From Dolomedes plantarius (taxonomy: Eukaryota; Arthropoda; Arachnida; Araneae; Dolomedidae), in the NCBI GenBank assembly GCA_907164885.2, contig OU015493.1:59389935-59453934 (forward strand): a stretch of 64,000 nt of DNA. Direction: 5' to 3'. Shown one piece after another: positions 47,936-59,735 of this stretch. Numbering within the stretch: the first letter of the stretch is position 1; each line of letters begins with the position of its first letter. The notes below the pieces were generated by a model, which was not told the origin of the DNA, made no database searches, and worked only from the letters and a program-made list of their open reading frames with translations. The position numbers and the translations under genes were made by a program.

Positions 47936-49327
47936 ACATTTGAAAACTTGGAGGACATATTTTGGTTACTAATTTTCTCTTTTATTTATTTCTTGCTGTA
48001 ACGCATTGAACAGAATAATTGCATCTAGGCTTATTCTCGAGGTTTATGATTTCCTGACAAGAACTTTAGCTTTAGGTACATGTGGAGCAATCTATCAATG
48101 ATGGGTAAAATTAAAGACTTAGTTTTGATAGTGCACAAACCACGATATCGTACTTTTTCCTAAATGGTGTTGGGTATCCCAAGATGATATTACTCTTTCT
48201 TATAAGGTTCCTCTAGAGCAGTGACTGCTTAATGACTAAAATTCTAACATGATATAAATAGGATTACTGTTTTTGAATTTCTTTGAAATTAACTCGTAGA
48301 GCTCTTGGAAGGTTCTTTGGATCAACACATAAGGCGAGGATTGCGTATCCAGTAATCCTTTATATTCCAGTATCCTTAACTAAATCGAAGCAAAAAAAGT
48401 ACAACAACTTCTCAAGTATACAGATGTCTTGTTGAATTAGGTCCACGTAGGGTTTCTGAGATGTGTCGGGCAAAAATGCAGCGTACTATGTAGAAATCCA
48501 GTGGAAATATCATAATTTATCGATAACTCTTTGTATGATATCTTTATATGTTTATATGCATTTACATATTTAAACTAGTATAGAGGACCGACAAACGCAT
48601 ACGTACACCAGCCGTTGCCATGGTGTTACTTTATTTTATGACCTTTAGTTATGATCCGATAACTAAAGGTCAGAGTACGAAGGCATTCATAATACTACTC
48701 TCTATTGTACTGACTGTACTTATACGGGAGCAATTTTTCTTGAAGGACGTGGGAAGTTATAGGCGATTCCGCTTTTATGCAATAGTTTGGTTTCAGATTC
48801 GCGGTCGCCTATCATTATAAATGCAAATAAGTTTCGTGAAAGTTAAGATCGGGCTTGCATCTGTCTCAAGCGTGCATTAAAAAAAGGCTGTTGTTTTAAC
48901 CTTTCAGAAACCAATACAAGGGCGGAAAGGTAGATAGATCGTTCTGGAGGGAGGAGGCGACAGACATTAGATTTTCGTACCGTTCTGTACATAGCCTGTG
49001 TGTGGGGGCTTTGAATATTCACAAGTGGAATTTCCCAAGTTATGTAATATGCAGATGCGAGTCTGAAACTACTGCTTCCGCATATTCGTATTTTGTAATT
49101 CTTAAGAGAGAAAAACCAATAGATAGGTCAACGGAGGTTGTTTAAAGATTATTCAAAATCCTGGTTATTGAAACTGAGTTTTTCTTAATTCTGTACGATT
49201 TATATCTGTACAATGTAAGCAATTTAGCAAAGTCAAAATATAACGCTAATAAAAAATTACACTTAACAATATGAAAATGGTGCTGCCAACGCCTAATAGT
49301 AGTATGAAAAAAAAAACATTTTTATAG
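47936..49327. other. No gene; hairpin inside
   Basis: A perfect 14 bp inverted repeat (TGACCTTTAGTTAT and complement, 48639-48672, 6 nt loop). Otherwise no recognisable feature. Confidence 0.35.
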
Positions 49328-49329
49328 TA

Positions 49330-49802
49330 CAGTAAAACCTCGTTTATCCGGACTAACTAGGACCATAGGCAATCCGGACAATCGAAAATCCGGATAATCC
49401 GGGTAATATGGGTAATAAGCAAGATAAAATTCTTAACTAATCAGATTTACCGTTTATTACGATAAAAAACTATGTTTTGTAACAAAATTACATAGTATTG
49501 TTTACAAGACATTGAAAAATATAAAAATAACTTTTCACATCATTTCTTAACAAAGAAATGGGAAGTCTAGTAAAGCTTTCTTAAACTCAACAAAATGCAT
49601 TTTATTACCATAATTAATTGTACATTCTATACAGGAATTGTACATTGAATCAAACTAAAAAGCGAATATTTTACGTACTTGTAGTTACGTTCTTGCTATC
49701 ATAGTTAAAAATTGTCTAATGTGAACATTAAATAAAATTAATGTCTACAAATCTGATCCGGAGATCCAGATCAACGAGGGCTGGATAAACGAGGTTTCAC
49801 TG
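49330..49802. mobile_element. pogo/Tigger-like MITE, 473 bp
   Basis: Termini CAGTAAAACCTCGTTTATCC and, inverted, CAGTGAAACCTCGTTTATCC, flanked by TA (49328-49329 and 49803-49804). These ends match the pogo/Tigger type. The interior is AT-rich and non-coding. Confidence 0.9.
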
Positions 49803-49804
49803 TA

Positions 49805-50900
49805 TATCAAAGCAGAATTTATTTTCACTTTGGAGTACAACTAAAGGAATGAAAGTATATCGATGATGCAATAACCCTACTTGGAACTCTTACGACTAAT
49901 ATAACCTAACATTCCTTCAGAAACCCTTCACCTACGCATTACTTTTTTTTTTTTTTTTTTGGTAGACATGACTCTGAATCGTTCTTCCAAAACTTCATCT
50001 CATTCGCTTGCCTAGAACACATTGAATCTAGTATACTTAGTATAACAGTTTCTATAACTGGCAAGTCTCTACTTCCAGGGGCAGCAAAAAGAACCTCTTT
50101 GGCTTTCCACTTCCATCTTAAATAGCTTATTACGTGCCAGTATCACGCTTTATAACCTCTATATCAGAGATAATATATTATCATCAATCGAAGTAGATCT
50201 TTCAAGGTTTGTGAAAAACATGGGGCATGTATATAAAAGAATTATAAGGGTGTTTAGAGAGAAAATGCTTAGTGTCAGAAAATAATGTCATAACTTCCAT
50301 GATAATCTTTCATTTGCTAGGGGAGGGACCTGACCACCTGACGTATACAGCCTGTAGCTAAAAAAATAGATATTTCTCAATTTATTTTTATCAATTTCAA
50401 TTTCATAATTCATTATGAAAAACGGATATTTAGAAAACTTCGATCCTAAATGTATAAAATCCGGCTAACGATTGTAAGCATTATGAACTGTACATTACGG
50501 CTTGTAGAAATTTTGTAAGGCTATAGATAATAAACTGCCTTTCTGTGAATGCGATTCTAATTAATATCCAGTCTGTAAAATATATAAATCCCTAATGCTT
50601 TTAGTTACAAATGTTGCTCATTTTTTTCACCATTTTTTCTCGTGATTTTTATCTAAAGAGAAAGACATCAGTTGATTTCAGTTGATCTTAATTTTAGCGA
50701 ATTGGATTGATCACGATAAGCCATAAAAGATGTAATAGGAACAATATTGAAGTTTTCAGATCATATTCTAAACCTACGAAGGCTTATTAAATACAGTGTG
50801 TAACTGCATTTGTCGTGTATTATAAATTTTAATAATTTTACAGCTGCTTAGTCACGAGTATTGCGTATCGTGCTCACTCAGTGCGTGTGTGCGTGGTATA
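49805..50900. other. No gene recognised
   Basis: AT-rich, with a T18-type run near 49945. No motifs. Confidence 0.4.
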
Positions 50901-50902
50901 TA

Positions 50903-51463
50903 CAGTCCGGGCTAAAGGTATCGAAAAGTCATGACTTATTTTTACGGAACTACCCATTAGAATTTAAAAAAATTAATTCAAATAAAAAGAACATATCACA
51001 AAATTTTGATTGCAATCATAGATTTTTATCATAGTATCATAGATTTGGATGTGTGCACCTTTTGTAACACGACTAACGTTTACTAAATGATAATCCAGTT
51101 CTCTCCAAGTGTTTCGTAGCATATCAGGCGTTATTAGACTTTTTCTTGGTGATTCATTAAATCCATTGTGTATAACAAAAATTGAAACTGGGGATGAGTT
51201 GAAGAAGCGTATCATACAAGCAATTCGTGTAATAACTCCTGATATGCTACGAAACACTTGGAGAGAACTGGATTACCATTTAGCAGACGCCTGTCTTACT
51301 ATAAAAGGTGCCCACATCGAAATCTATGATACTATGATCGAAATCTGATTATATTAAAACTTGGTGAGATGTTCTTTCTATTTAAATAATTTTTTTAAAT
51401 TCTTATGAGTAGTTCCGTAAAAATAAGCCATAACTTTTGGATACTTTTAGCCCGGATGCCCTG
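50903..51463. mobile_element. Fold-back element from a Tc1/mariner tail
   Basis: A 561 bp element flanked by TA (50901-50902 and 51464-51465). The left arm 50903-51136 and right arm 51230-51463 are each 234 bp and inversely repeated with scattered differences; the centre is 93 bp. The right arm plus centre read as the end of a transposase gene, so the left arm is an inverted duplication of that end. A third, single copy is at 29262-29482. Confidence 0.88.
50973..51348 (+). pseudogene. Transposase C-terminal end, mirrored
   Basis: On the + strand the frame to TGA near 51346-51348 gives IETGDELKKRIIQAIRVITP, then DMLRNTWRELDYHLADA and KGAHIEIYDTMIEI. P(D/E)MLRNTWRE..Y and KGAHIE.Y are typical ends of Tc3-like Tc1/mariner transposases in arthropods. 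The minus strand of the left arm encodes almost the same (ITPDMLRNTWRELDYHLVNV, KGAHIQIYD). The catalytic region is absent on both sides. Confidence 0.75.
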
Positions 51464-51700
51464 TATATTTGTCTGTGTTTCTGTATTATCCTAAACTTCT
51501 GAAAAGGGAATTTTAGAATTATTGAACATAATAAGGCCGTAAATTGCATTGCTGAGTGGTTTATTTAATTCTTTATCTTGGTGTGTATTAAATATGATTG
51601 GTAATTAGAGTTACTGTTCGAAAGACTCAAGAGATTGTTGGCAGATTTTTCTCTTCCAAGTCCCTAACCTCTGCTAATGGGAGTTGAGGATTTTACTTAA

Positions 51701-52113
51701 GGCTGCTGTGTACTAACCCTATTGGATTCACTCACCCCAATGTTAACCTATGGAGTAAATGTGTCCAAGGATTGCCGACTTGGATTTAAAGATTTTTTTT
51801 AAGTGTACTCCGTAATAGAGAAAGAAATTTTACACTTTGGGGCACTTTTCGTTAAAAAAATGCAAATAATATTTTTAAATTTTAATTATTCGGGGGAAAA
51901 ATCTGGTCTAGTGTGTTTTAAACGCTCATAAATCCCTTTGGTGGACGAAATTTATGAAATGAATCCTGTTGCAAGGTGCAGAAAAGTTCAGGCTATCTGA
52001 AAATACCATTTTTATTGGATTATCAGCATTTTTGTAGCTGTAAATAGCAGACAAATTTTCTCCATAGATCAACATTGAGGTGAGTGAATCCAATAGGGTT
52101 AGTACAAGCAGCC
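51701..52113. mobile_element. TTAA-flanked MITE, copy 2
   Basis: A 413 bp element starts GGCTGCTGTGTACTAACCC and ends with the inverted terminus, with TTAA at 51697-51700 and 52114-52117. Sister of 35705-36116. It interrupts a tRNA-like sequence: CCCGGGTTCGGTTCCCCG (B-box-like) follows at once on the right. Confidence 0.9.
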
Positions 52114-52637
52114 TTAAAATCCCGGGTTCGGTTCCCCGATCCCCGCAGAAGTTCGCTATAGAGGCTTCCAATTTTTGGAAATGAAAACAGATTAAGAGGT
52201 GAGTAACGATATGATAAGTTGCTGAAAAATCTTTCGGAGGAGAATCTCCGAAAACGAAAAGAATGAAAAAAGTTCGGTCAACATCCTATGTCGTTGGCTT
52301 TGAGAAGATTGGTCTAGGGAGTGCATTGAGAATTCGGAACGGAAATTAGCCTTCACTTTGACTCACAGATAGAATGTCCGTCTCTAGGTGAAAAGATCCG
52401 GGTTCAGTACTCGGTACTGACAAAAATTTCTCATACACTTAATCCATTTCTGATTCTGGGCAAGCGTATTCACATTAAATTTTTCTTTTAAAGAAGGCTT
52501 ATAAAATTCGCTCAGATGATTTCATCGTTAAGCCTTTTATTTCTCCTTTCTCAGAAGAAAGCGAAATCAACTTTTCACCCTGGGGGAATTTCTTGGATAA
52601 TTCCGGACCAGTTTCGAATTCCCGAGGATTAAGCCAT

Positions 52638-52660
52638 CCCCCCCCTCCCTCCCCCTCCCC
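52638..52660 (-). promoter_or_regulatory. G-quadruplex-type tract
   Basis: On the minus strand four G runs (4, 5, 3 and 8) are separated by single A residues. This meets the G3+N1-7 rule with one-base loops, which favours a very stable parallel quadruplex; the + strand could form an i-motif. It borders the CpG patch at 52661-53220. Confidence 0.6.
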
Positions 52661-53220
52661 TAATTGCGTTTAAGAGGTTGTGCAGATAACCCCCACAAAA
52701 GACGACAGAAATCGCCTCCCAATTTCCTCAGTAATTTATGGATTCGACTAAGAGCTGCCCAATCACGCGGGGAGCTGTGTTTTGTAGCTGACCAGCGATT
52801 CACTGTCATCTCGTTCAGCGATCGGCGCAATTTCACGATCGGATGACGTCTCCATTGGGCTGTTTTGCGGGAAACGACTGAAAGATGGAACTTTTATCTG
52901 CTTTCTTGCTCGTTATCTGAGGAAATAATTGAGGTTTCAGAGTAAGAAATCATGTTGGAATGTACTAAATAACGCCTTTGGTGGTAAAAATGCAGTTCCC
53001 TGCGCGTGAACAACACGGCGTTTGCAAGAACTCTCGTGTGTTTAGAGCTTGGCAGTGACCAGTGACGGTTCTCAGAACTCGGCAGAAAATAGAGTCACCC
53101 GCGCTGAATCTTACGTCTGTGGTTCATGTGCAGTTATGAATTTTAAATCAACACTCGATTTAGCTACTCGTTACTATATAACGACCGACAGAGAAGTCCC
53201 CGTCACTTCACCTATAATAA
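52661..53220. promoter_or_regulatory. CpG-bearing single-copy-looking patch
   Basis: Repeated CGATCGG(CGC), CACGCGGGG and similar strings in an AT-rich setting; no transposon relationship seen. Candidate promoter or enhancer by composition only. Confidence 0.25.
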
Positions 53221-54339
53221 TGTTACTTTACGAGCGATGATAGTAATGCAATTTTACTAACAATATAACGACCACAACTTATATGGAAAATACTTTAAAA
53301 TAACCAGCAGACTTAGATAGTAAAAAAACTGACCACTGTCTGCTGCATTAAAATTAATTTTTTTACTTGGGAATTTCAATTGAACTTGTAGTTTGAAGAA
53401 AGGAACAAGTGCCAAAAAATTGGAATTCGTTTGTTTTTTTCCCGTCATACTGTTATTTACATATAGACGCTCCTTATAAGCTGTAAAAGGCACTGGAATT
53501 TGCGGGTGAATGGCAAGAATCTTATATAAAATTTTAGTGAAGAAAAAATAATAAATAAGAAAGTTTTTTATAGTTTTTTTTTTTTTTTTTAAGTTCCCAC
53601 AAAAGTAGTTTTTAGATTCATTCCCTTCTTCAAACTGCCATTTCAATTTAGGTGTGGGGCAGAAATTTTTATTTTTCTCATTTACTCACATTTCGTAAAA
53701 GTTTTTTCTTTTCAAAAGTTCCTCTTAATAAAAAATATCCTACATTCTAAAAAAACTTGAACAATGAAATTTTGTTTCAGAAGTTTTGTTTAAAAGATTC
53801 TGAAATTTAAAAGTTTACGTTTAAAATATTGAAATTGAATATAAACGTACAACTATAACATACTTTTACTTAATATCTCCCTAACCGACACTGTATTTGC
53901 AGAATTTCTGGTTTCGCTTTTGAGAAGATTTCAAATTCTAAGCTATCTCTCTCAACCGTAGGAATAATTAAGGTGTTTTGGTAGCTTTTAGTTATTCGTG
54001 GATATTTCAATTTATCAGCATTTCTGTTTTCTTAACCCTTGAAAAGGGGGAAGACAGCTGTATTCACAACCTCTAGAGCTCTCAAAGGGAGAGTGCTGTT
54101 GTGGAGACGCAAACTGGGTATAGGCGCGATTCCAGTGATTTTATACTTTGTTTTAGAATATATCCAGGGACCTCCTGGGTTTCCATTTCACACAATGATC
54201 TGTTAGAAAAGTAACAGAAATTAATTTGGCTTTGTCATTTCTGGTTTCTTAAAAGAAATAACCACTTTATAACAGATTATAAATTTTCACCTTTTAAGGA
54301 TTTAGAGCACGTGCAAAATGTTATTATGAAGATAAAGAC

Positions 54340-54420
54340 GCATAACATCCCGAGGATCGAACTTGCGCCTCTAAACCTCAAAACTAGTGTTCTACCCATC
54401 GAAGAGACATTTCCAATAAC
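54340..54420 (-). mobile_element. tRNA-like sequence, probable SINE head
   Basis: On the minus strand TTCGATGGGTAGAACACTAG (A-box-like) and, after about 20 nt, CAAGTTCGATCCTCGG (good B box). No cloverleaf with a sound acceptor stem. Confidence 0.35.
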
Positions 54421-55169
54421 TTTTCCCCACATATGTTTTCTGAGGTTAGTGACTCCGTACGCAAACCTAGACATAATTTTATTAATTTATTTGTTTACAG
54501 CTCTATTTTTCTTCCCATGGGGACCGCCATACGTTTGATACGTATGACGAAATGGTTTATAATCACCTTTAATTCCAATGTCGGGTACCAATGGAAGATG
54601 CCTGCCAAACTTGAGTTTTGTACGGAAAAAATATTCCGACGAGACTTTCCACTCAAAAATTATCGTGTAGAAGTCTGATTCTAACTAAACAGACAGTGTG
54701 CAAAGGTATAAAGGAAAACTGATTCGAACCGTATAAAAAAATGGGAGAATAACATCTCATTAGAAAATACATTTGTGAGAGTTTCTAGTGGCTCCCTAGT
54801 GAATGTAAATTTTCAAAGGCGTATCGCGTCTTTTGCTTCAATAAGGAACCCAAACAGAAGACAGACAGAAAATTTAATTTTTTTTTATTAGCGCATTTGG
54901 CAATGATTTTCTTTGATAAAATGTGTCTTAACAAAGATTATTATGTTTCTATAAATATTTGAACAATTTTAAATTTTGTTTTAAAATTCAAAATTTGAGG
55001 CATGTTTTACTTTTTGATATACCTGCGAAATAACCCTAAATATTTTTTACCCTTTTGGTCATAATAAAGGCTTCAAAATAATTTGTTTTATTTCAAGATC
55101 TTTAGTTCTATGAATCAAAAATCCTTAAGACAATGTATTGAAAAAAGCATAAAATAACGTTGAGTAAAA
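54421..55169. other. No gene recognised
   Basis: AT-rich; the last 200 bp may be the diverged upstream part of repeat copy C. Confidence 0.35.
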
Positions 55170-55425
55170 TTTCTTAAAGACACGAAGGGAGGAATTTTAG
55201 ATATATGCTTTTAAAGATGGACTATTATGAAAAATTGCATTCCGAGATAAATAGACTAAATATCCGAAATAAATAGACTAAATATCCGAAATAGACTGAA
55301 GTACAGATATATAGCAGTATATGCGTGGACAGTATAGCATACAAAATAAGTTTCTGTCACTATAATTGCTGTAGAACGATGGGGTTAGTGTTATTAAATT
55401 CCAAAAACTGCATATTGTATGGTTA
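55170..55425 (+). repeat. Ancient dispersed repeat, copy C
   Basis: Carries AAAAATTGCATTCCGAGATA, GAAGTACAGATATATAGCAG and GTGTTATTAAATTCC in the family order. A 22 bp unit (AATAGACTAAATATCCGAAA) is tandemly doubled at 55250-55300. The next 200 bp (55426-55630) are GC-balanced. Confidence 0.55.
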
Positions 55426-56127
55426 TGGAATTCAATCAAGTCCATAACCCCTTGTGTATCTCATTTTTAATCGGGGAGTTAAAGGCTGCATAAATTCTTT
55501 AAACGTGTGATGGCAGTGTCCCAAAACAAGACTAAATGTCTCCCTATCGCCGCGAAATATTTCGCATCGCATTAACCTTTGAGCAGCGACCGAATCCTCC
55601 CCACAAGCCGTTATAGGTGTAAACACTTAGAGGAAACTATAGGTAGCAGTCATCCGAATCTCTTATGTATACCACCAGCTGCGAAGTAGCAAATGCTCAC
55701 CCAAAAGTCGCTGCAAATACTTCCGCGACTAATTGCCAGCATTTTTCTGAATCGCTAAATAAGGTCGACAACCTCGCTTCCCAAAGCGATCTCTGTTATA
55801 TTGATTACTGAATTAAGTGTATTTCTGCGAGCAGGTTAACCACGAAAGATTGCATGCATGGAGATAGTTGCGCGTAAAATCGGTTGCAGTTAGGTCGAAA
55901 GATTCACTTTTCCACTTTTCAATAGTTTTACTTTCGCGAGAAAGGAAATTCCTCTCTTTGTTTTCTTTATTTTATTGCGTGGTTGTGATATATATATATA
56001 TAAAAATGGGGATAAATGATAGACCAAAAAATGCTAACTTAATCTCAGTCATGTGCTAATTAAATATTTGGAAATGAAAAGAAAATTTTCTTTATATCTG
56101 TTGTCTGTGTTTTTGATTTTAAGAATA
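55426..56127. other. No confirmed gene; one open patch
   Basis: The 64-residue minus-strand ORF at 55432-55626 lies in GC-balanced DNA and is not low-complexity, but I recognise no family. The rest has nothing visible except a short TA run at 55988-56001. Confidence 0.3.
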
Positions 56128-56129
56128 TA

Positions 56130-56371
56130 TGGAGGGCTCAAGTGAACCAGCTATACTTTTTGGTCATTTTGAACTAACACTACCTTGGTACTGTAAAAAC
56201 ATTCTATGTTTCATTTCAATAGGGAACCAAGTCCGTAGTAAATATTTTACGTCATTGAAGCAGGAAAAACAATCATGTCAATGGTTGCTCAGTACAATTG
56301 TTCAAATTAAAGATCGGTTTACTAAGAATTGATTCTCATGGAGTTGAGTCACTTTAACTCTGAGCCCTCCA
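56130..56371. mobile_element. 242 bp TA-flanked MITE
   Basis: Ends TGGAGGGCTCA and its inverse TGAGCCCTCCA, with TA on each side (56128-56129 and 56372-56373); similarity continues as AGTGAA / TTCACT-like sequence. The 67-residue ORF inside (56129-56332) is not a known protein. Confidence 0.75.
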
Positions 56372-56373
56372 TA

Positions 56374-59300
56374 TATAAATGTCGTAGAAATTATTGCACT
56401 TTTTGGAACCATTGCGGAGGGTGGAGTTAAGGTTTAAACAAGGCTCCTGGGGAAAATTCAGAGAAGTCAAACACTTGAGCTGAAAATTTCAAATAAGCAG
56501 GGGCCACAATAATGTAAAGCGACCCGCAATGTGTCCAATCTATCTTCCAGAGATGAAATAAATACATAAAATAGGAAAAGTTCATTATACTCAATAATTA
56601 TTGTCTAGTAATAATTACCATCTGTTTTCTATTTCAAGTTAAATATAGAAAAGAAGAGATTTGCTGTTTTATATCTTATTCAAGTGGTGACATGTGACGT
56701 ACTAAAAACAACTTCCCAAATAACAAATGGAAGTAATAATGATGAAATAGACTTAAAAGGTTTGTGTAGGAAGAAACTGTTATCAAGAAAAATAAATTTC
56801 TCAGGGAAATTTTAAAAAAAATTCGAACGAAGAAAATTGATAGTGTTTAAATACAGGCATATTTAGAATTCCTCAAACTAACTAAACATGGGGTTCATTA
56901 TTTAGAACTAACAAGACAAGAAAGAAATTTCTATTTACTTCTTCGCGGTAAATTATGGATTTGCCCCATTTTTTTTTAAATCTTCGATGAAATAAAATCG
57001 AATCTAACAATGCAATGCAAAATTAATAGAAACTGTCTAACGGATATGGGCAAAACATAACTTTGAAATTGTTCATTCGACTGAAAGAAATCATTATATC
57101 AAATTCTAAACACGATTATTGACTGACTGATGTTTAGAACTCAGTAATAGAACTTGTAGATCCTTTACGAAATAATAGAGTAAAGTTTAACACTCTTCTG
57201 GGGTATTCATAGCTAGAATAGGAATTTTTTTGTTGGATACACTCATTTCCAGACTACTTGGTTGCAAATAGTATTTCTGTGTTAGTTTTATATCATTATA
57301 GTAGTATTGATATTATCATACCGAAGAGAAGCCATAGACCATAGGAATAGTAGTCAAACTAGCCGAAGAGAAGCATGTTTGCATGTTATATAAAAATGCG
57401 AAAACAATTGAACTGATTTAAAAAGCTCTCTCGGGGAAACTATTCTTGATTTACTTACAGTGATGTATTTTGTTGAAGTATAACTAACTTTCAATTACAC
57501 TTTGTTTTCTAAAGTCGATCAGCAGTGATCATACACAAGTAATTTCTATCGGCCATCAGAATCGATATTCTAAAGGCAAAAAACATGTGGAACGCATCCA
57601 TGTGTGATGTGGTATTTCCCATTTGGAAATATAACGATATGTGCAGAATGAAAATAATGACCACCAATTTAAAGGATTTTTATTTTCCAATCAATTTTTT
57701 TGTGGTATAATATCCGTAACTTGTAGTGTGTCCAGTTTTAGGTTAATACTTCTTCAGTTACTTTATTGCATACGTGAGACGCTTTGAGTAAAACTGTAAA
57801 ATCCTTTGTCATGGGAAGTTGAATACAAATTTAAACAGATGCTTATTACATGTAAACATCACGTGTAGAATTATTATTTTTGGTAACAGTAACATGTAAC
57901 TAATAATGGGCTTATCTGCAGTTTTCTTGAGCAGTCTACTATGAATGTTGCGGAGCTTTGAAAAATTTTCCATTATACGTACGCCGTATTTTAAACATCT
58001 CTCTAAGGAATAAGCAAGAAAGTCTGGAGTAATTCTGAATCTATGAATAGGTGCATTAGTTTTAGATGGACTGTTTTCAACAATGGCGAATTAAGACTGC
58101 CCTTTTAGCATTGTGTCATTTGGTATCAATCCTCTAATTCTCTTCCTGAATGCAGGAAAACATTTTAACATATTCGTATGCTTATTTAAGAACAGACAAT
58201 CATTCAGAATTGAAAATACATGAAACGTCAACAGCAGCGTTAGAGTAAGTCATTTTCCAGAATCTCCTCGAAGCTATGGCCGCTTTTCTTCTCACTTTCA
58301 AAATCTACCAACCTCAAGAGTAGTATTGCACTGTGTTCTATTTTGATGCACAGACGTCCCTCTTTCGGAACTTACACTTAGCGTCATATCTCTTTTATGA
58401 AAGATCTCCTTTATATTTTGCATTTGTTTTCGATAGCCAAAAGCACGCAAAGAGAATTTTCGAAACTTTTGAGAAGAATTTTTAACGTATGGTGAAAATA
58501 TAGCTCATATATATATTTTTTCCACAGAAGAAAGTTTAGATATCAGTAGCCTGCGTTCCCTGGTGCATTCAGTCATCTGTTGAATGATGATGAGGACCTT
58601 CTCCCCCCTCCCCCACCACACACACTCCATCACTGCAACAACTGATAGTGGGATGGTGTGTTGGGGTGAAAACAACCCAAGACACAATCAAATCTTCACC
58701 ACCACCAGTTTTTAACCTTTCAGTGTGGTCAATGGCTTTCATATCCTTGTACATGGAACTACGGTTAGTTAATGCAATTTTTTCTTAAATTTAATTAGTG
58801 ATAATTGCTGCTTCTCTTTGGTATTTTCGTCTGAGGAATGCTTTCGTAAGCGCGCTGTACTTTCTAATTGCGGGAAACACCTGTCATAAGGTTCAGTGTA
58901 CCGAAGGGTAGTTCTTGTGTTTTGGTGCATCATGTCTCGTAATATTTTACAAATTTATAAGTGTTTAACAAAGTTAAAGAAGTATTTAATAAACAAAATG
59001 TTACTTTTTATAAAGTTAATTTGGAATTCCTTGTCAAAATAAAGCACTGTTAAAAAAAGGGGTGGATTGAAATCACGTGAAAGGTCCATTTATTTACAAT
59101 AACAGAGCCTTTTGCGAATAGAGGAGTCAGGGATACCCTTTTTTTAAATGTATACTCATTGCCTGGTAATTCTTTTTCCCCATGAGTGGTTCTGTATTAG
59201 GATAATTTTATATTTAAGAAGTATTTGAATGCTTTGAAAATAAAATTCAAAATTCACACATGTTTAATTTTTGATTTATCTACTAAACCGATAGCTCTAC

Positions 59301-59509
59301 ATGTAAATACTTTTCTAACCCTTAGAAAAGCTTTAAGATAATTTGTCTTCAGGATTTATAAAAATACTTATAAAACTTCAAAACCCTTTAAGGAGCCAAA
59401 AAATAATTTTTCAAAGTCATTTTTGCTTCAACAAATATTTTCAAAAATTTTATTGTGCCTTAAGCCCGTCAGCCAGTGTAACGAAAGAAGAAAATTAAAC
59501 ATCATTAAA
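56374..59509. other. Long stretch without genes
   Basis: Positions 58560-58760 are GC-rich with pyrimidine runs and open minus-strand frames but no motif; possibly a retroposon fragment. The part from about 59220 may be the diverged upstream region of repeat copy D. Elsewhere nothing is recognised. Confidence 0.35.
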
Positions 59510-59735
59510 AATTTCATTTAGATATCTTGCAAGGAATTTTCAATATGCTTTTTAAAAAGATGGTAAATAGAGTTGAAAATTCTATTGTGAAATAGATAGA
59601 TTTTAAGTGCAGATGTTCAGCAGAATACGCATCTACAGTTCAGTACAAAAATGTTATGTGACAATGCAATTATCGTAGACACACAAGTTTACGTTATTAA
59701 ATTATATAATTTCTAGAATATGTTTTAACCAAGGC
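59510..59735 (+). repeat. Ancient dispersed repeat, copy D
   Basis: Carries AAAATTTCATTTAGATATC, CTTGCAAGGAATTTT, AAGTGCAGATGTTCAGCAGA, CAATTATCGTAGACACAC and ACGTTATTAAATT. It is the closest relative of copies A and C in the core; its downstream GGAATTTTGTGCCCCATGTC matches copy B. Confidence 0.6.

Larger units (their letters stand above)
52118..54339. other. No gene; GC-balanced centre
   Basis: A possible SINE head lies at 52365-52430 (GATCCGGGTTCAGTACTC). The pyrimidine tract and the CpG patch are listed separately. The 129-residue minus-strand ORF (53257-53646) is Lys/Phe-rich and low complexity. Confidence 0.3.

Noticed and set aside
58505..58754. Minus-strand ORFs rich in Gly/His/Val as a possible gene
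   Set aside because: The sequence is biased by pyrimidine runs and CCACCA repeats; no start context, motif or second exon is visible.
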